Below are positions 18,299 to 29,990 of a DNA stretch of 64,000 bases, one piece after another. Below the pieces are notes generated by a model. It saw only the letters and a list, made by a program, of their open reading frames with translations, made no database searches and was not told the origin of the DNA. Both the position numbers and the translations under genes were made by a program. Every line of letters starts with the position of its first letter. Positions within the stretch are counted from its first letter, which is position 1. Source of the DNA: Legionella lansingensis. Its GTDB lineage: Bacteria > Pseudomonadota > Gammaproteobacteria > Legionellales > Legionellaceae. The DNA is taken from contig NZ_LT906451.1 in NCBI RefSeq assembly GCF_900187355.1, forward strand, positions 1,919,001-1,983,000, written 5' to 3'.

Positions 18299-19996
18299 TT
18301 ACTCCTCTTTATTTAATTCTCGATAGATACTAGGTGCCTGTTGACATTTCATCTCAGAGTCTACGTCCCGCGACTTGTTCGCGGGATCCATGGATGCCGT
18401 GGACGAGCCACGGCACGTCGGCATTGTGATGCATGCGTCATTCCGTGATACAGGCTTCAATTCAAACACTTTGGCACCCATTCTTCGAGAAGGTGCTTCG
18501 TTGAACTGTAGCCGCATAAAAAGCCGTTGGCTACGCCTGTTTTCATCACGTACCTCAGCAACAAACTTGATGGCCGGTCTAATAGCTCGCCAATAATCCA
18601 AAGCATTTTGCAATAGTTTTCCTGCAAGACCGATACCGCGCAGTGTCTGATCAATACTAATGCTAACCAAGGCTTCCTCTTGTTTCTTGTCAAGATCAAA
18701 TCGCACTAATCCCAAAGGAAGACCAGCCTCGTCTTCACCAATCAGCATGAGCGAATTAGGATCAGCCAATTTTGATGCAAACCACCGAGCATGCGCTTCT
18801 TCACCAATGGCTTCCTGGGAAAAGCTTTGCATGCGAACTTCAGGATCGTTCGCCCATTTTAGAAGCAGTGCTTCATCCACATGAGAAACGCGGCGCATGT
18901 AGATATTTAATGTAGGATGGCCAAGCAAAATACGAGCAATTCGCTTACAACCTAAGCCATCGACTAATTGACTCGCCATTCTTGATAAACGGATTAAGGC
19001 TGCAGGCTCTTTGAGCAATTGTGCAATCGCTTGCTGCCAATCGACAGGGGTAATAGGTAACTCATCACTTAAAGACACTTGATACCCGTCGACAGCCAGC
19101 ATCTGAGTAAATGCTTTTTGATTGTCTGCAACACTGGTCACCACGGAGGGTTTGCCTAAGCACATTCTCTCCCAAGTGGTTGCACCACCAGCGCCAATGA
19201 CAAGATCAGCACGAGCAAGAAGCCCAGCCAGTGTAGGAAGATTGCGATATACAGTTGTTCCTGGTCGAACAGTGGCTTGTTGTATAATCTCATCGGGCTC
19301 GGGGTGATTTGGCCCGATAACCACATCAACAACCAAGTGCTGCAAATCAGCCTGACTCAAGGCTTTGAGTACCTTGCTTGTCTGTCCGGTAGCATCACCG
19401 CTGCCAAAAAAAACCAGAACGCGACGCACTTGTCCATCACAGGGCGGCAAAATAGCACGCAATTGTGCATATTCCGGCTGGAGCAAGGCATTATATGGTC
19501 CAAGTAAACATTGACAAGAATCAGGTACTCGACCCTTGTAGCGACGTTGAACCAAGTCTCTAAAATAGTTTTGATCGAGCAAAAGATCGCAATCGTGATC
19601 GCGGTTCGCCAGATCATCAATAGCCATAATCCGTCCTACTGCCGGACGAATCATTTTCTCCCAGGTGATATCCAGACCATAATGGTCTACTACCAACCAA
19701 TCGTACCCTTGACCATCAAGACTTGCGAGTGTCTCGGCAGCATCTTCTTCTTGTGTTACTCCTAACCAAGCCGAATACTCATTGCGATCAAGCTTAGATT
19801 TTGTGATTGGAATCGAAAGGCGATGTACCTGGTATTCTCCGTCTTCGATCCTGTCAATCATGTGGCCTGGATGTTGACGACTTAAAAACAATACCTCAGC
19901 TCCTCGACTACGCAGCTCCGAAGCCAACGTCAAGCATCTCATCAAATGGCCACTGCCTATTTGTGCACTACTATCCACCCGAAATGCAACCCGCAT
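18299..19996 (-). CDS. pseG-pseH: PseG-PseH fusion: UDP-sugar hydrolase plus N-acetyltransferase
   Basis: A 565-residue bifunctional protein. Residues 1 to about 345 are a PseG-type GT-B hydrolase, with FRVDSSAQIGSGHLMRCLTLA at the start and VIGAGGATTWERMCLGKPSV near the end; this removes UDP from the diacetamido altrose intermediate. Residues of about 360-520 are a GNAT domain (YMRRVSHVDEALLLKWANDPEV, then IDQTLRGIGLAGKLL), matching PseH, which N-acetylates C4. The last 40 or so residues are not domain sequence: they are translated from a GC-rich double-hairpin repeat (18363-18424) and its flank. The stop overlaps the pseI ribosome site, so coupling is kept. The two steps, acetylation then UDP removal, are consecutive in the pathway. 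Confidence 0.9.
   Translation of the reverse strand: MRVAFRVDSSAQIGSGHLMRCLTLASELRSRGAEVLFLSRQHPGHMIDRIEDGEYQVHRLSIPITKSKLDRNEYSAWLGVTQEEDAAETLASLDGQGYDWLVVDHYGLDITWEKMIRPAVGRIMAIDDLANRDHDCDLLLDQNYFRDLVQRRYKGRVPDSCQCLLGPYNALLQPEYAQLRAILPPCDGQVRRVLVFFGSGDATGQTSKVLKALSQADLQHLVVDVVIGPNHPEPDEIIQQATVRPGTTVYRNLPTLAGLLARADLVIGAGGATTWERMCLGKPSVVTSVADNQKAFTQMLAVDGYQVSLSDELPITPVDWQQAIAQLLKEPAALIRLSRMASQLVDGLGCKRIARILLGHPTLNIYMRRVSHVDEALLLKWANDPEVRMQSFSQEAIGEEAHARWFASKLADPNSLMLIGEDEAGLPLGLVRFDLDKKQEEALVSISIDQTLRGIGLAGKLLQNALDYWRAIRPAIKFVAEVRDENRRSQRLFMRLQFNEAPSRRMGAKVFELKPVSRNDACITMPTCRGSSTASMDPANKSRDVDSEMKCQQAPSIYRELNKEE
18363..18424. repeat. Double-hairpin GC-rich repeat inside the pseG-pseH coding region
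   Basis: Two adjacent hairpins: CCCGCGActtgtTCGCGGG and GCCGTGGacgagCCACGGC, joined by ATCCATGGAT. They resemble the intergenic family members here. The repeat is in frame and supplies the C-terminal tail of the fusion protein. Confidence 0.85.
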
Positions 19997-20023
19997 TGAC
20001 TTATCCTATTAAATTCACACATG

Positions 20024-22051
20024 TTAATTGAGCCGTTTAAATCCAGCATGACATACTGGGCCTGTGAGTAGGCTCATCACGTCGCGACCCTCTTCACATT
20101 CAGCAATCAAAGCAAAAATTGGCGCAAGCTCATTAAAATAGTCATCGATGACTTCTGATGTATGAGCAATACTTGTGTAAACACAATTGCTTGCCAAATA
20201 GCCTTTTGCGAGCATTTCCTGGGTGATTAAGGTTTTGTAGGCTAAAGCATTAGGACTTGCTATGGTAAAACCAGCTAAGGCAGGTAATCCCCAAAGTTCA
20301 ATCTTTAAATGATACTCATTCGCTAGTGCTTGCCAGCGTTTTTTGATTTGATTTCCTTTTTGAGTAATGGCTTCCCAAGAGCGCAATTTTTCCATAATCT
20401 CTAGCGTTTTTAATCCCGCAGCAGGGCCAATACGTTCCGTCCAGAACGTACTGCTAATAAAGCTCGTTTGAGCCGCCTCCATGATTTCGCGCCGCCCAAT
20501 GGTTGCGGTGATGGCATAACCATTCCCCATCGCCTTACCAAACATAGCCATGTCGGGCTCAACACCATAGAGTTTATGAAGACCACCAAAAGTTTGACGA
20601 AACCCTGAGGTACATTCATCAAAAATCAGCACAATCCCTTTATCAGAGGCCAACTTACGAACATTTTCCAAAAAACCAGGCTCTGGTCCCTGATTGCGCG
20701 ACACTTCCATTTTGATCACACCAATGTCATGGTTATTAACTAAATTTTGAAGCTCATCAAAACGGTTATAGTTAAAGGGATAAATGGTATCGCGTAAATT
20801 TGCAGGTACACCATTAGGCTCCAATCCAGGTAACAAATGATCACCTAACGATTCACCACTTTTTAAATTCGCTGCCAAATACCAATCATGCCAACCATGA
20901 TAGCCACAGAAAGCCACCTTATCTTTACCACTGGCAGCACGGGCAATACGAATAGCAATGGCATTGGCTTCACCACCAGAGCGCGCAAAACGCACCATAT
21001 CCGCCCAAGGATGCAACTCAATCAGTCGCTCAGCAAGATAGACCTCTTCCGGACAATTCAGTGTGCTCATATTGCCAGCATCAATCGTTGCATGCACGGC
21101 TGCGTCTACTTCGGGATGGCCATAACCGAGAATATTGGTGCCAATACCCATAATGGACATATCAATGAATTCGTTGTTATCCAGATCCCATACCTTACAA
21201 CCCTTGGCTTTACTATAGTAAGCTGGCCATAAATCGGGTAAAAACATCTCGGCCCGCTTGGACAATAACATATTCCCACCGGGGATTACTTGCTTAGCTC
21301 GCTTCCAAAGTTTTTGTCCAGTACCCATTTTTGCCCCTTCATTTCGAATGAGATGTTGATTCGCTACAAACAATTCTGGTTTTTCATTATGCAAACGAAT
21401 AACTTCCTCCCAAGAAAAATCCAGACGCGGATGAAAATGCTCATAGATATTTTTAATAACAGTAAAATCATCTAGCTCATCTACAGTCCAGCGCTGACAG
21501 GAGTGATCTTCAGGATTGCTATGATTCAACTTAGAAAACCCTGCTGTTTCGCGCATAAAGAGCGTGACGTGTTCACGGTAGGAAGAATGCTTTGCCTCAG
21601 AATAACATGTTTGCAATGCTCTAAAACTAAAAACTTCAATATCAAGGCCATCTGGAAATGTCGGAGGGGCTATATTACTGACATAATCAACATTATTTTC
21701 TATAAATTTCGCAATCAATGTGTCAACAAGTTCTGGATCGACCAAAGGACAGTCACCAGTAATACGCACAACCACATCCGCCTTAACGGATTGGGCAGCA
21801 TGATAATATCTTGCCAGTACATCTTTTTCACTGCCTCGAAAAACACCATACCCAAGCTGCTGAACATACTCTGTCAAACTTGCATTACGAGGATCTTCTG
21901 AAGTAGCAAGAACAATTTCATCAAGCTTTGTAGCACGAGATAAACGCTGCAATAGTAAACCTATCATGGGGGTAGCACCAATGGTACGCATTACTTTATT
22001 AGGTAGGCGTGTAGAACCCATACGGGCTTGAACGATAGCAACTATTTTCAT
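20024..22051 (-). CDS. Fusion of SpsF-type cytidylyltransferase and GSA aminomutase-like class III aminotransferase
   Basis: A 675-residue two-domain protein. Residues 1 to about 235 are a SpsF-type nucleotidyltransferase (IVQARMGSTRLPNKVM; VFRGSEKDVLARYYHAA; RITGDCPLVDPELVD). From about residue 245 a class III PLP enzyme related to glutamate-1-semialdehyde aminomutase follows: GHPEVDAAVHATID, FARSGGEANAIAIRIAR, GYHGWHDWYLA, LIFDECTSGFR and the probable PLP lysine K506 in MFGKAMGNGYAIT. It overlaps the upstream GNAT by 4 bases. HemL itself acts in tetrapyrrole synthesis, but this fused form in a glycan locus more likely aminates or isomerises a carbohydrate or small linked group. No exact reaction can be assigned. 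Confidence 0.85.
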   Translation of the reverse strand: MKIVAIVQARMGSTRLPNKVMRTIGATPMIGLLLQRLSRATKLDEIVLATSEDPRNASLTEYVQQLGYGVFRGSEKDVLARYYHAAQSVKADVVVRITGDCPLVDPELVDTLIAKFIENNVDYVSNIAPPTFPDGLDIEVFSFRALQTCYSEAKHSSYREHVTLFMRETAGFSKLNHSNPEDHSCQRWTVDELDDFTVIKNIYEHFHPRLDFSWEEVIRLHNEKPELFVANQHLIRNEGAKMGTGQKLWKRAKQVIPGGNMLLSKRAEMFLPDLWPAYYSKAKGCKVWDLDNNEFIDMSIMGIGTNILGYGHPEVDAAVHATIDAGNMSTLNCPEEVYLAERLIELHPWADMVRFARSGGEANAIAIRIARAASGKDKVAFCGYHGWHDWYLAANLKSGESLGDHLLPGLEPNGVPANLRDTIYPFNYNRFDELQNLVNNHDIGVIKMEVSRNQGPEPGFLENVRKLASDKGIVLIFDECTSGFRQTFGGLHKLYGVEPDMAMFGKAMGNGYAITATIGRREIMEAAQTSFISSTFWTERIGPAAGLKTLEIMEKLRSWEAITQKGNQIKKRWQALANEYHLKIELWGLPALAGFTIASPNALAYKTLITQEMLAKGYLASNCVYTSIAHTSEVIDDYFNELAPIFALIAECEEGRDVMSLLTGPVCHAGFKRLN

Positions 22052-22572
22052 AAAACAAGACTCATTAATGTAAGGCCTTCAAGACAGCCATTGTTTAGAA
22101 AAAAATCGGGACGTTGACCTTCTACTGTAAATCCAGCCTTCACAAAAGCGCGTTCACTTGCTTTATTACTTGCATAACAACCAGCAGTTAGTTTACGTAA
22201 TTTCAGTTCGTCACGAGCAATAATAGAAAGCAATTTAATGGCATGAGTAGCAATGCCTTTCCCCTGAGCCTTTTTCTCACCAATCATGATTCCAACCTCA
22301 CCAAGCCCATGCCATCGGTTAATTTCAAGCTTGATATTACCAACATGCATGTTCTCTAGCTCGATACAACGAATGCCAAGCAGTAATGTATGCTCTCTTG
22401 CCTTACAGTCACTAACAAACTGTTGCGTACTCTTAAGCGTATGGCTCGCAAATCGACTCTCAAGATAACGATTAATCTCTGGATCGTTTAGCCAATTGAC
22501 ATAGGAAGTCGTCACATCGGCTTCCTCAAGCCTAAACAACTTAATGTATTCATTAGACCAAGAATCGCTCAT
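22048..22572 (-). CDS. GNAT-family N-acetyltransferase
   Basis: A 174-residue GNAT enzyme of the RimJ/PseH-like type. It has YVNWLNDPEINRYLESR near 24-40, motif A in EVGIMIGEKKAQGKGIATHAI and CYASNKASERAFVKAGF at the C-terminal end. It overlaps hisF by one base and the cytidylyltransferase fusion by four, so it is tightly coupled. Because the PseH step is already covered by the pseG-pseH fusion, it may acetylate another position or another amino sugar. It is a motif-level paralogue of the GNAT at 12.5-13.0 kb. Confidence 0.8.
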   Translation of the reverse strand: MSDSWSNEYIKLFRLEEADVTTSYVNWLNDPEINRYLESRFASHTLKSTQQFVSDCKAREHTLLLGIRCIELENMHVGNIKLEINRWHGLGEVGIMIGEKKAQGKGIATHAIKLLSIIARDELKLRKLTAGCYASNKASERAFVKAGFTVEGQRPDFFLNNGCLEGLTLMSLVL

Positions 22573-23375
22573 TAAGTATTCATCCTGATTGAGATACCCT
22601 CATTGCGTAAATGAGCCCTTAATTGCATAGGGTTTTGATCCCGAAAGCTGAAGAATGTTCCGGCAGCAACAGCTTCAACACCGCCCTGTTGAAAACCCTC
22701 AGCAAAATGCTCAATTAAACCACAACCCCCGGATAAAATCACAGGGATTGGAACGGCTTCAGCCACAATGCGACCAATAGCATAGTTAAGTCCTAAACCC
22801 AGGCCATCTCGTTCAACATCTGTCAGAAGAATTTCTCCTGCCCCAGCCTTAGCAACCTCTTGTGCCCACTCAACAACATCAATCTTGCTAGATTGTTTGA
22901 GTTGTGGCTGAAATACTACATACCGACCTTCGGCATCCTTCTGAAAATCGATTGAAACGACTACACATTGTGAACCAAATCGACTTGCGGCTTCACTAAT
23001 CAAATTGGGATGAGAGATGGCTTTGGAATTAATACACACCTTATCTGCGCCATACTGCAATAAAGTAGAGAAATCGGCTAAGGTACATACACCGCCACCT
23101 ACTGCCAATGGCATGAATGTCTCGCAAGCAAGACGCTCAACAAGGTTAAGCATGGTTGCATCATCACCTATTGTTGTGCCATTGATATTCAAAACAATCA
23201 ACTCATCTGCCAGTTGTGCTTCGTAGATCTTCGCTTGTGATACTGCATCCCCTACATCATAGGTTTCTTTATATTGCTTTGTGGTAACAAGAACAGGACG
23301 AGTAACCGAACCAATTTTGCGGTATTTAATTAACAACTTTGGGATTAATCTTTTTTTAAGTAAGGTCAACGTCAT
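22572..23375 (-). CDS. hisF2: HisF-like cyclase subunit of the sugar amidination system
   Basis: A 267-residue TIM-barrel protein homologous to imidazole glycerol phosphate synthase subunit HisF. It retains AVGGGVCTLADFSTLLQYGADKVCINS, the phosphate-binding VILSGGCG region, and the aspartates in VVSIDFQ and LLTDVERDG. It overlaps hisH by 4 bases and follows the WbpG/PseA-type gene. In Pseudomonas B-band loci the trio wbpG-hisH2-hisF2 makes the ammonia-dependent acetamidino group of a sugar, and that role fits here better than histidine synthesis, as no other his genes are present. Confidence 0.85.
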   Translation of the reverse strand: MTLTLLKKRLIPKLLIKYRKIGSVTRPVLVTTKQYKETYDVGDAVSQAKIYEAQLADELIVLNINGTTIGDDATMLNLVERLACETFMPLAVGGGVCTLADFSTLLQYGADKVCINSKAISHPNLISEAASRFGSQCVVVSIDFQKDAEGRYVVFQPQLKQSSKIDVVEWAQEVAKAGAGEILLTDVERDGLGLGLNYAIGRIVAEAVPIPVILSGGCGLIEHFAEGFQQGGVEAVAAGTFFSFRDQNPMQLRAHLRNEGISIRMNT

Positions 23376-23998
23376 TGTAAAAGAAATCCTCTTAGAAATC
23401 GCAGCCCTGCTTCTTGACTTTTTTCCGGGTGAAATTGTGCAGCAATAATATTATCTCGTTTTATAATTGCACCAAAGCGCACCCCGTGAGTACAAAAACC
23501 AACCACCTCTTTTTCAGTAGGATTTTGATAGGCGAAGGAATGATCAAAGTAAAAATCAGCTTTATTCCCGGAAATAAACTCACCAAAATCACATTCAAAT
23601 TGCACTGAGTTCCAACCAACATGGGGAACACGAATGCCAGGGTATGTTGGAATTCGCTTAATATCACCATTAAACCAGCTAAGACCTGGTGTTTCTGGTG
23701 ATTCTTCACTGCATTCAGTTAAAAGCTGCATCCCTACACAAATTCCTAATAGGGGCTTACGCTCTTCAAAGGCCCAGCGCTCGATACTTGGTATAAATTC
23801 ACTTGAACGTAGATTTTCTACACAAAAACCAAAAGCACCCACTCCCGGTAAAACAAGATGTGTACATTCCAATAACTGCTTCTCTGTTGTCACTCGAAGC
23901 ACGCGCGCCCCAATATGGTTAAATGCATTTTCAATGGATTGAATATTGCCGGCTTGATAATCGATGATACCAACGACTGACTTCTTGGCTGTGTGCAT
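23372..23998 (-). CDS. hisH2: HisH-like glutamine amidotransferase subunit
   Basis: A 208-residue class I glutamine amidotransferase. The nucleophile C87 lies in LLGICVGMQLL, the histidine/glutamate pair is in AAQFHPEKSQEAG near the C terminus, and IIDYQAGNIQSIENA and VLPGVGAFG are the HisH N-terminal motifs. It releases ammonia and channels it to the partner HisF-like barrel. The gene abuts the WbpG/PseA-type gene and overlaps hisF2 by 4 bases. Supply of ammonia for sugar amidination is the likely role. Confidence 0.88.
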   Translation of the reverse strand: MHTAKKSVVGIIDYQAGNIQSIENAFNHIGARVLRVTTEKQLLECTHLVLPGVGAFGFCVENLRSSEFIPSIERWAFEERKPLLGICVGMQLLTECSEESPETPGLSWFNGDIKRIPTYPGIRVPHVGWNSVQFECDFGEFISGNKADFYFDHSFAYQNPTEKEVVGFCTHGVRFGAIIKRDNIIAAQFHPEKSQEAGLRFLRGFLLQ

Positions 23999-25204
23999 TT
24001 AAGCTATCTCTTCTCGTACTTTGCTAGCACGCCAACGGGCAACTATTTCTTCAACATCGACGCGAAACATCGCACCATCGCGACTCCATGAATCAAAATC
24101 AGACGTTTTTTTACCAGGCTGCGTCTTTTCCAGATCATGCTCATAGGGGCTTACTTGATGACTCATGGCGATGTCAAGAAACTCTTCTTCCGTAAGACCA
24201 ATGAAATCCAAAAATAGATCAAGACTGGGTGGTCTACGTCCTTCATACTCTGCAATAAGTTTTTTACCTTCTTCAAGGGTTAATCGACCATGGCGAATAT
24301 CAAGAGCTACGAGGTGAGATGGACGTGAATAACCACGTTTAATGTACTTAATATAATCTCGAACGCCTTGCATATAACATTCAATTTTTTCGTATTGGTA
24401 TTGAGGAGGTACATTCTCGACCTGATCTCCTTTCCAACCTAATTCTTGCTGAATGATTTCTGATTGTCGTTTTACATCCCAAGGAATATAGGAACCTAAA
24501 CAAACCGAACGGTAATTCAGTGCACGTAACTCCTTTAGAGGAGGATAGGAATAAGGTTTAAGATGACGAATATCGACCTGTCCACCAAGACGAATGAACA
24601 TATCGTCGGCACTGATTCCAAGATTAACGTAGCGATTAAATCGTTTTTCATCAACCTCTTCGACCTGGTCGTAACTGAAGTAAGCGGTATATTCTGCCGA
24701 ACGTTCCCCCCAGAATATTAATGGAACCTTCTTCTCAAGCGCCACCCACATGGGGTAGGAAAAAATACCCGTGTGGCAGTGCCAACAAAAATCACCCTTC
24801 TCAAGGAAACTTTGGAGCATCAGTTTTTGAACGACTTTCCAATTGGGCGTAAATGTCATAATATCGACACCCAAAGTCCGAGCAGTACGCTTAACATTTT
24901 CCTCAAGATTTGGCCTCATAAAGCCATGATCAAACCGTACCACTAGCGGCTTGATATTATATTCTTTAACAAGATAATAAAGCGTCCAAGTACTATCCTT
25001 TCCTCCGCTAAACGGAATAATACAATCGTAATCATATTTCCCGCGGTGTTCCTCTATAAGTTCATCAAGCGCTCTTTTATTCATTGACCAATCAATACAA
25101 TCCCGCTTGTACTCTTGTTGTCGGCAAATATTACAAACACCACTCTCATCAAATGAAATCGTTTCGTGAGTTTCAGGAAGTCCACAAAAGGAGCATCGTT
25201 TCAT
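23999..25204 (-). CDS. pseA: N-acetyl sugar amidotransferase (WbpG/PseA family)
   Basis: A 401-residue ATP-pyrophosphatase-type amidotransferase. It has the PP-loop SGGKDST at 66-72 and, before it, C4, C7, C24 and C27 in a zinc-ribbon-like arrangement. HCHTGIFSYPMW, LIFWGERSAEYT and GDQVENVPPQY are typical of the WbpG/PseA group. These enzymes activate an N-acetyl group of a sugar acid and use ammonia from HisH/HisF-like partners to form an acetamidino group. The partners are encoded directly downstream. Together with PseI nearby, the predicted product is an acetamidino-pseudaminate or a related sugar. The gene name follows Campylobacter usage and the exact substrate is not proven. Confidence 0.8.
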   Translation of the reverse strand: MKRCSFCGLPETHETISFDESGVCNICRQQEYKRDCIDWSMNKRALDELIEEHRGKYDYDCIIPFSGGKDSTWTLYYLVKEYNIKPLVVRFDHGFMRPNLEENVKRTARTLGVDIMTFTPNWKVVQKLMLQSFLEKGDFCWHCHTGIFSYPMWVALEKKVPLIFWGERSAEYTAYFSYDQVEEVDEKRFNRYVNLGISADDMFIRLGGQVDIRHLKPYSYPPLKELRALNYRSVCLGSYIPWDVKRQSEIIQQELGWKGDQVENVPPQYQYEKIECYMQGVRDYIKYIKRGYSRPSHLVALDIRHGRLTLEEGKKLIAEYEGRRPPSLDLFLDFIGLTEEEFLDIAMSHQVSPYEHDLEKTQPGKKTSDFDSWSRDGAMFRVDVEEIVARWRASKVREEIA

Positions 25205-26090
25205 TTGCTTACCTCATATCTAGTTTCTTTTGAATGCCAACATCGCGGATCAATAATATCTTGATCAGTCGTAGCAAGCGCTAAGTCACTCATAGGAGTG
25301 ATACTATCCCATGCGCTCATAATTTCTTCAAGATGAGATAACCTGTCTACTCCTACTACGCAATAGCGAACTCCAGGCAATCCCTTTGCAATACTTAAAG
25401 CAGCCTGTAGAGGACTGAGTCCATGGTGGTTGCACCAATTTTGCCAGGCATTAATAATTCCTGTTGCTTGGGGTAACCGTTTAGCCACAATTTCAGGAGC
25501 TAGCAAAAGGATTCCTTGCAGAAAAACACTACGCAAATATAGTTCTACACCGTTCAAATGAGTAGCTGACATTAAACGCTGATCAAATGCATTCCCGGGT
25601 ACTTGAGCGACCTCCACAGGATATTTTCCGTGCAAAATCTCAAGCTCTAAAGGTGAATAACAGGATACGCCAAGACGAATAGTCGAATCAGAAATTGCTT
25701 TAGATGCTGTATTCCAAACAAACTCGCCCTGTTCATGAAGCAAATCATCACTACAATGAAACAAGAGAGTATCTAACCGTCTACCTAGACGTTGGCGTGT
25801 TTTGTCGATGGATTCAATGACAAAATCAGCCATGGCATTAGCACTTAACTCATGAGGGATTGCTGGTATCTTTGATACCATCTTGAACGGATAATCCCCT
25901 ACCAGGGCATCCAAACGCTCTTCAATATCACCATAAACGGGGGCTGTATCAAGTGCGCGAATACCTAGCTCCCATGCTCTTGCAAAAATTTGTCGCACTT
26001 CCTTTGGCGGAACTGGCTCACCACGGCCAGCAATCCCATATTTTACCCCAAACTGTACTGTTCCTAAGGCTAGCTGAACATTGGATGGTG

Positions 26091-26094
<4 letters not shown>
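25201..26094 (-). CDS. Aldo/keto reductase-family protein
   Basis: A 297-residue TIM-barrel oxidoreductase. ALGTVQFGVKYGIAG at the N terminus and ALDTAPVYGDIEERL near 48-62 include the family D and Y (Tyr in APVYG); a lysine in MVSKIPA follows about 28 residues later, and LDTLLFHCSDD resembles the DLxxxH segment. It overlaps both pseC and the amidotransferase gene by 4 bases. Aldo/keto reductases recur in nonulosonate loci, but the reaction is not established; reduction of a keto-sugar intermediate or side chain is a guess. Confidence 0.75.
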
Positions 26095-28288
<2,194 letters not shown>

Positions 28289-28570
28289 TCACCAGGCTAC
28301 ACACTAAAACTACTCCTTTTTGTTTTTATCTTTCGCGTGAATATTAATCACACGCTTAAAAAATGTCCTTCTCCCATGTTTAATTCTGTACAGTCAACAA
28401 TTGGCAACCAGAATAGCCAGCACGAGCAAATTGCCAGCATCAAACAATGGAATTCATTTTATTTCGCGGATTCACTAGAAAAATCCCTGCAAAATAAAGT
28501 AACCAGTGCTGCTGATAATCATGGTTTCCCTCCAACATGATTATCTTCATCTACTTATAAAGTTGGGCCC

Positions 28571-28599
28571 AATCTAGTGAAATTGAAAAAATATGTCAA
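28571..28599 (-). promoter_or_regulatory. Predicted sigma-70 promoter for the pse/O-antigen operon
   Basis: On the minus strand, TTGACA (28594-28599) is followed by a 17-base spacer and TAGATT (28571-28576). This is a perfect -35 with optimal spacing and a fair -10. Transcription would start near 28564 and leave a leader of about 295 bases before pseB. It is the only strong candidate I found for the run of minus-strand genes. Confidence 0.6.
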
Positions 28600-28679
28600 G
28601 GATTAATTAAGCTGCTCTAAACTCCTTTTTTATAAAAATTTTATGTGGTTATAACTACATTAAATTCTGCACGTGCTTA

Positions 28680-28709
28680 ATGACACAATTTAGTGACCTA
28701 TGTAATAAT
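28680..28709 (+). promoter_or_regulatory. Candidate promoter for wecB-wecC
   Basis: ATGACA (28680-28685), an 18-base spacer and AATAAT (28704-28709). Each hexamer matches five of six consensus positions. Transcription would begin near 28716, about 57 bases before wecB. Moderate evidence only. Confidence 0.4.
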
Positions 28710-28772
28710 GCATTCGCATACTGGACCCCAGTTTGATTTATAAAGCTTGCATTGATTTTTAGATGGAATTAG

Positions 28773-29990
28773 ATGGTTATGACTATCCACACACTTTGTG
28801 TTTTTGGTACTCGTCCTGAAGCAATTAAGATGGCCCCGCTCATCAAGCAACTCGAAATCAATCAAAATATCTGTAGTAAAGTATGTGTGACAGGCCAGCA
28901 CCAGCAGATGCTGCAGTCGGTTCTTGATCAATTCGAGATAGTGCCAGACTTTAATTTGCAGGTAATGACGACTAATCAGGATCTTAGTGATCTTACTGCC
29001 AAGATATTATTGAGACTTGCAGAGGTCTTCAAACAATACAAACCCAACTTGGTTTTGGTTCATGGCGATACAACAACCACACTTGCGGCTTCTCTTTCCG
29101 CTTACTATCACCATATTCCTGTCGCACACGTTGAAGCAGGCCTTCGAACAGGCGACCTGAATTCTCCCTGGCCGGAGGAAGCTAACCGTAAGTTAGTAAG
29201 TGCATTGGCTGTAGCACATTTCGCACCTACTGAGCGCTCACGCTCCAACCTTATCCAGGAAGGAATTGCTTCCGAAACAATACATGTGGTAGGCAATACG
29301 GTCATTGATGCGCTGCAAGAAATGGTTGCCAAAATAGAGTCGCAACCCAAATTTGCTTACGAGCTTAAGCAAAAATTTCCCTTTTTAAGAGACGAGCGTA
29401 AATTACTTCTGGTAACCGGACATAGACGAGAAAATTTTGGTAAAGGTTTTGAACGCATTTGCCAGGCATTAGCTAAAATTGCTCGATTATTTCCTGAGGT
29501 GGACGTTGTATACCCGGTACACTTAAATCCTCGAGTACAACAGCCAGTGAAATCTTTGCTGGAGAATATTGATAACATTTATCTCATTGAACCTGTGGAT
29601 TACCCCCTGTTCGTTTATTTGATGAAGTCTGCTTATCTGATTCTCACCGATTCTGGGGGCATACAAGAAGAAGCACCCTCGCTCGGCAAACCGATTTTAG
29701 TCATGCGGGACGTAACTGAGAGACCAGAAGCCATTGAAGCAGGTACCGTTAAATTAGTAGGGACAGATGTTGAAAAAATAGTCATCAATGTCAAGGAGCT
29801 CTTAACTGATACAAAGCTCTATCAGCAGATGAGCCATGCCCAGAATCCTTATGGCGATGGACAAGCATCAGCTCGGATTGTGCAAATCATCTCACAATTG
29901 AAAACCAGGGATCGCAATGCTTCTTCCATCCACTCGTTGACCCCGGTTGAAAATATCACCGGTTATATGGAAGAAACCCTGTTATGTTAG
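28773..29990 (+). CDS. wecB: UDP-N-acetylglucosamine 2-epimerase (non-hydrolysing)
   Basis: A 405-residue GT-B-fold epimerase that interconverts UDP-GlcNAc and UDP-ManNAc. It has [15 protein letters not shown] at the N terminus, [43 protein letters not shown], and [17 protein letters not shown] in the C-terminal domain, all typical of WecB/MnaA. It is about 25-30 residues longer than usual through a C-terminal tail. It overlaps wecC by 7 bases, indicating an operon producing UDP-ManNAcA. It is divergent from the pse operon. Confidence 0.95.
   Translation: MVMTIHTLCVFGTRPEAIKMAPLIKQLEINQNICSKVCVTGQHQQMLQSVLDQFEIVPDFNLQVMTTNQDLSDLTAKILLRLAEVFKQYKPNLVLVHGDTTTTLAASLSAYYHHIPVAHVEAGLRTGDLNSPWPEEANRKLVSALAVAHFAPTERSRSNLIQEGIASETIHVVGNTVIDALQEMVAKIESQPKFAYELKQKFPFLRDERKLLLVTGHRRENFGKGFERICQALAKIARLFPEVDVVYPVHLNPRVQQPVKSLLENIDNIYLIEPVDYPLFVYLMKSAYLILTDSGGIQEEAPSLGKPILVMRDVTERPEAIEAGTVKLVGTDVEKIVINVKELLTDTKLYQQMSHAQNPYGDGQASARIVQIISQLKTRDRNASSIHSLTPVENITGYMEETLLC

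Noticed and set aside
22572-23998. hisH and hisF as histidine biosynthesis genes
   Set aside because: No other his genes are near; they sit directly with a WbpG/PseA-type gene, which fits sugar amidination.
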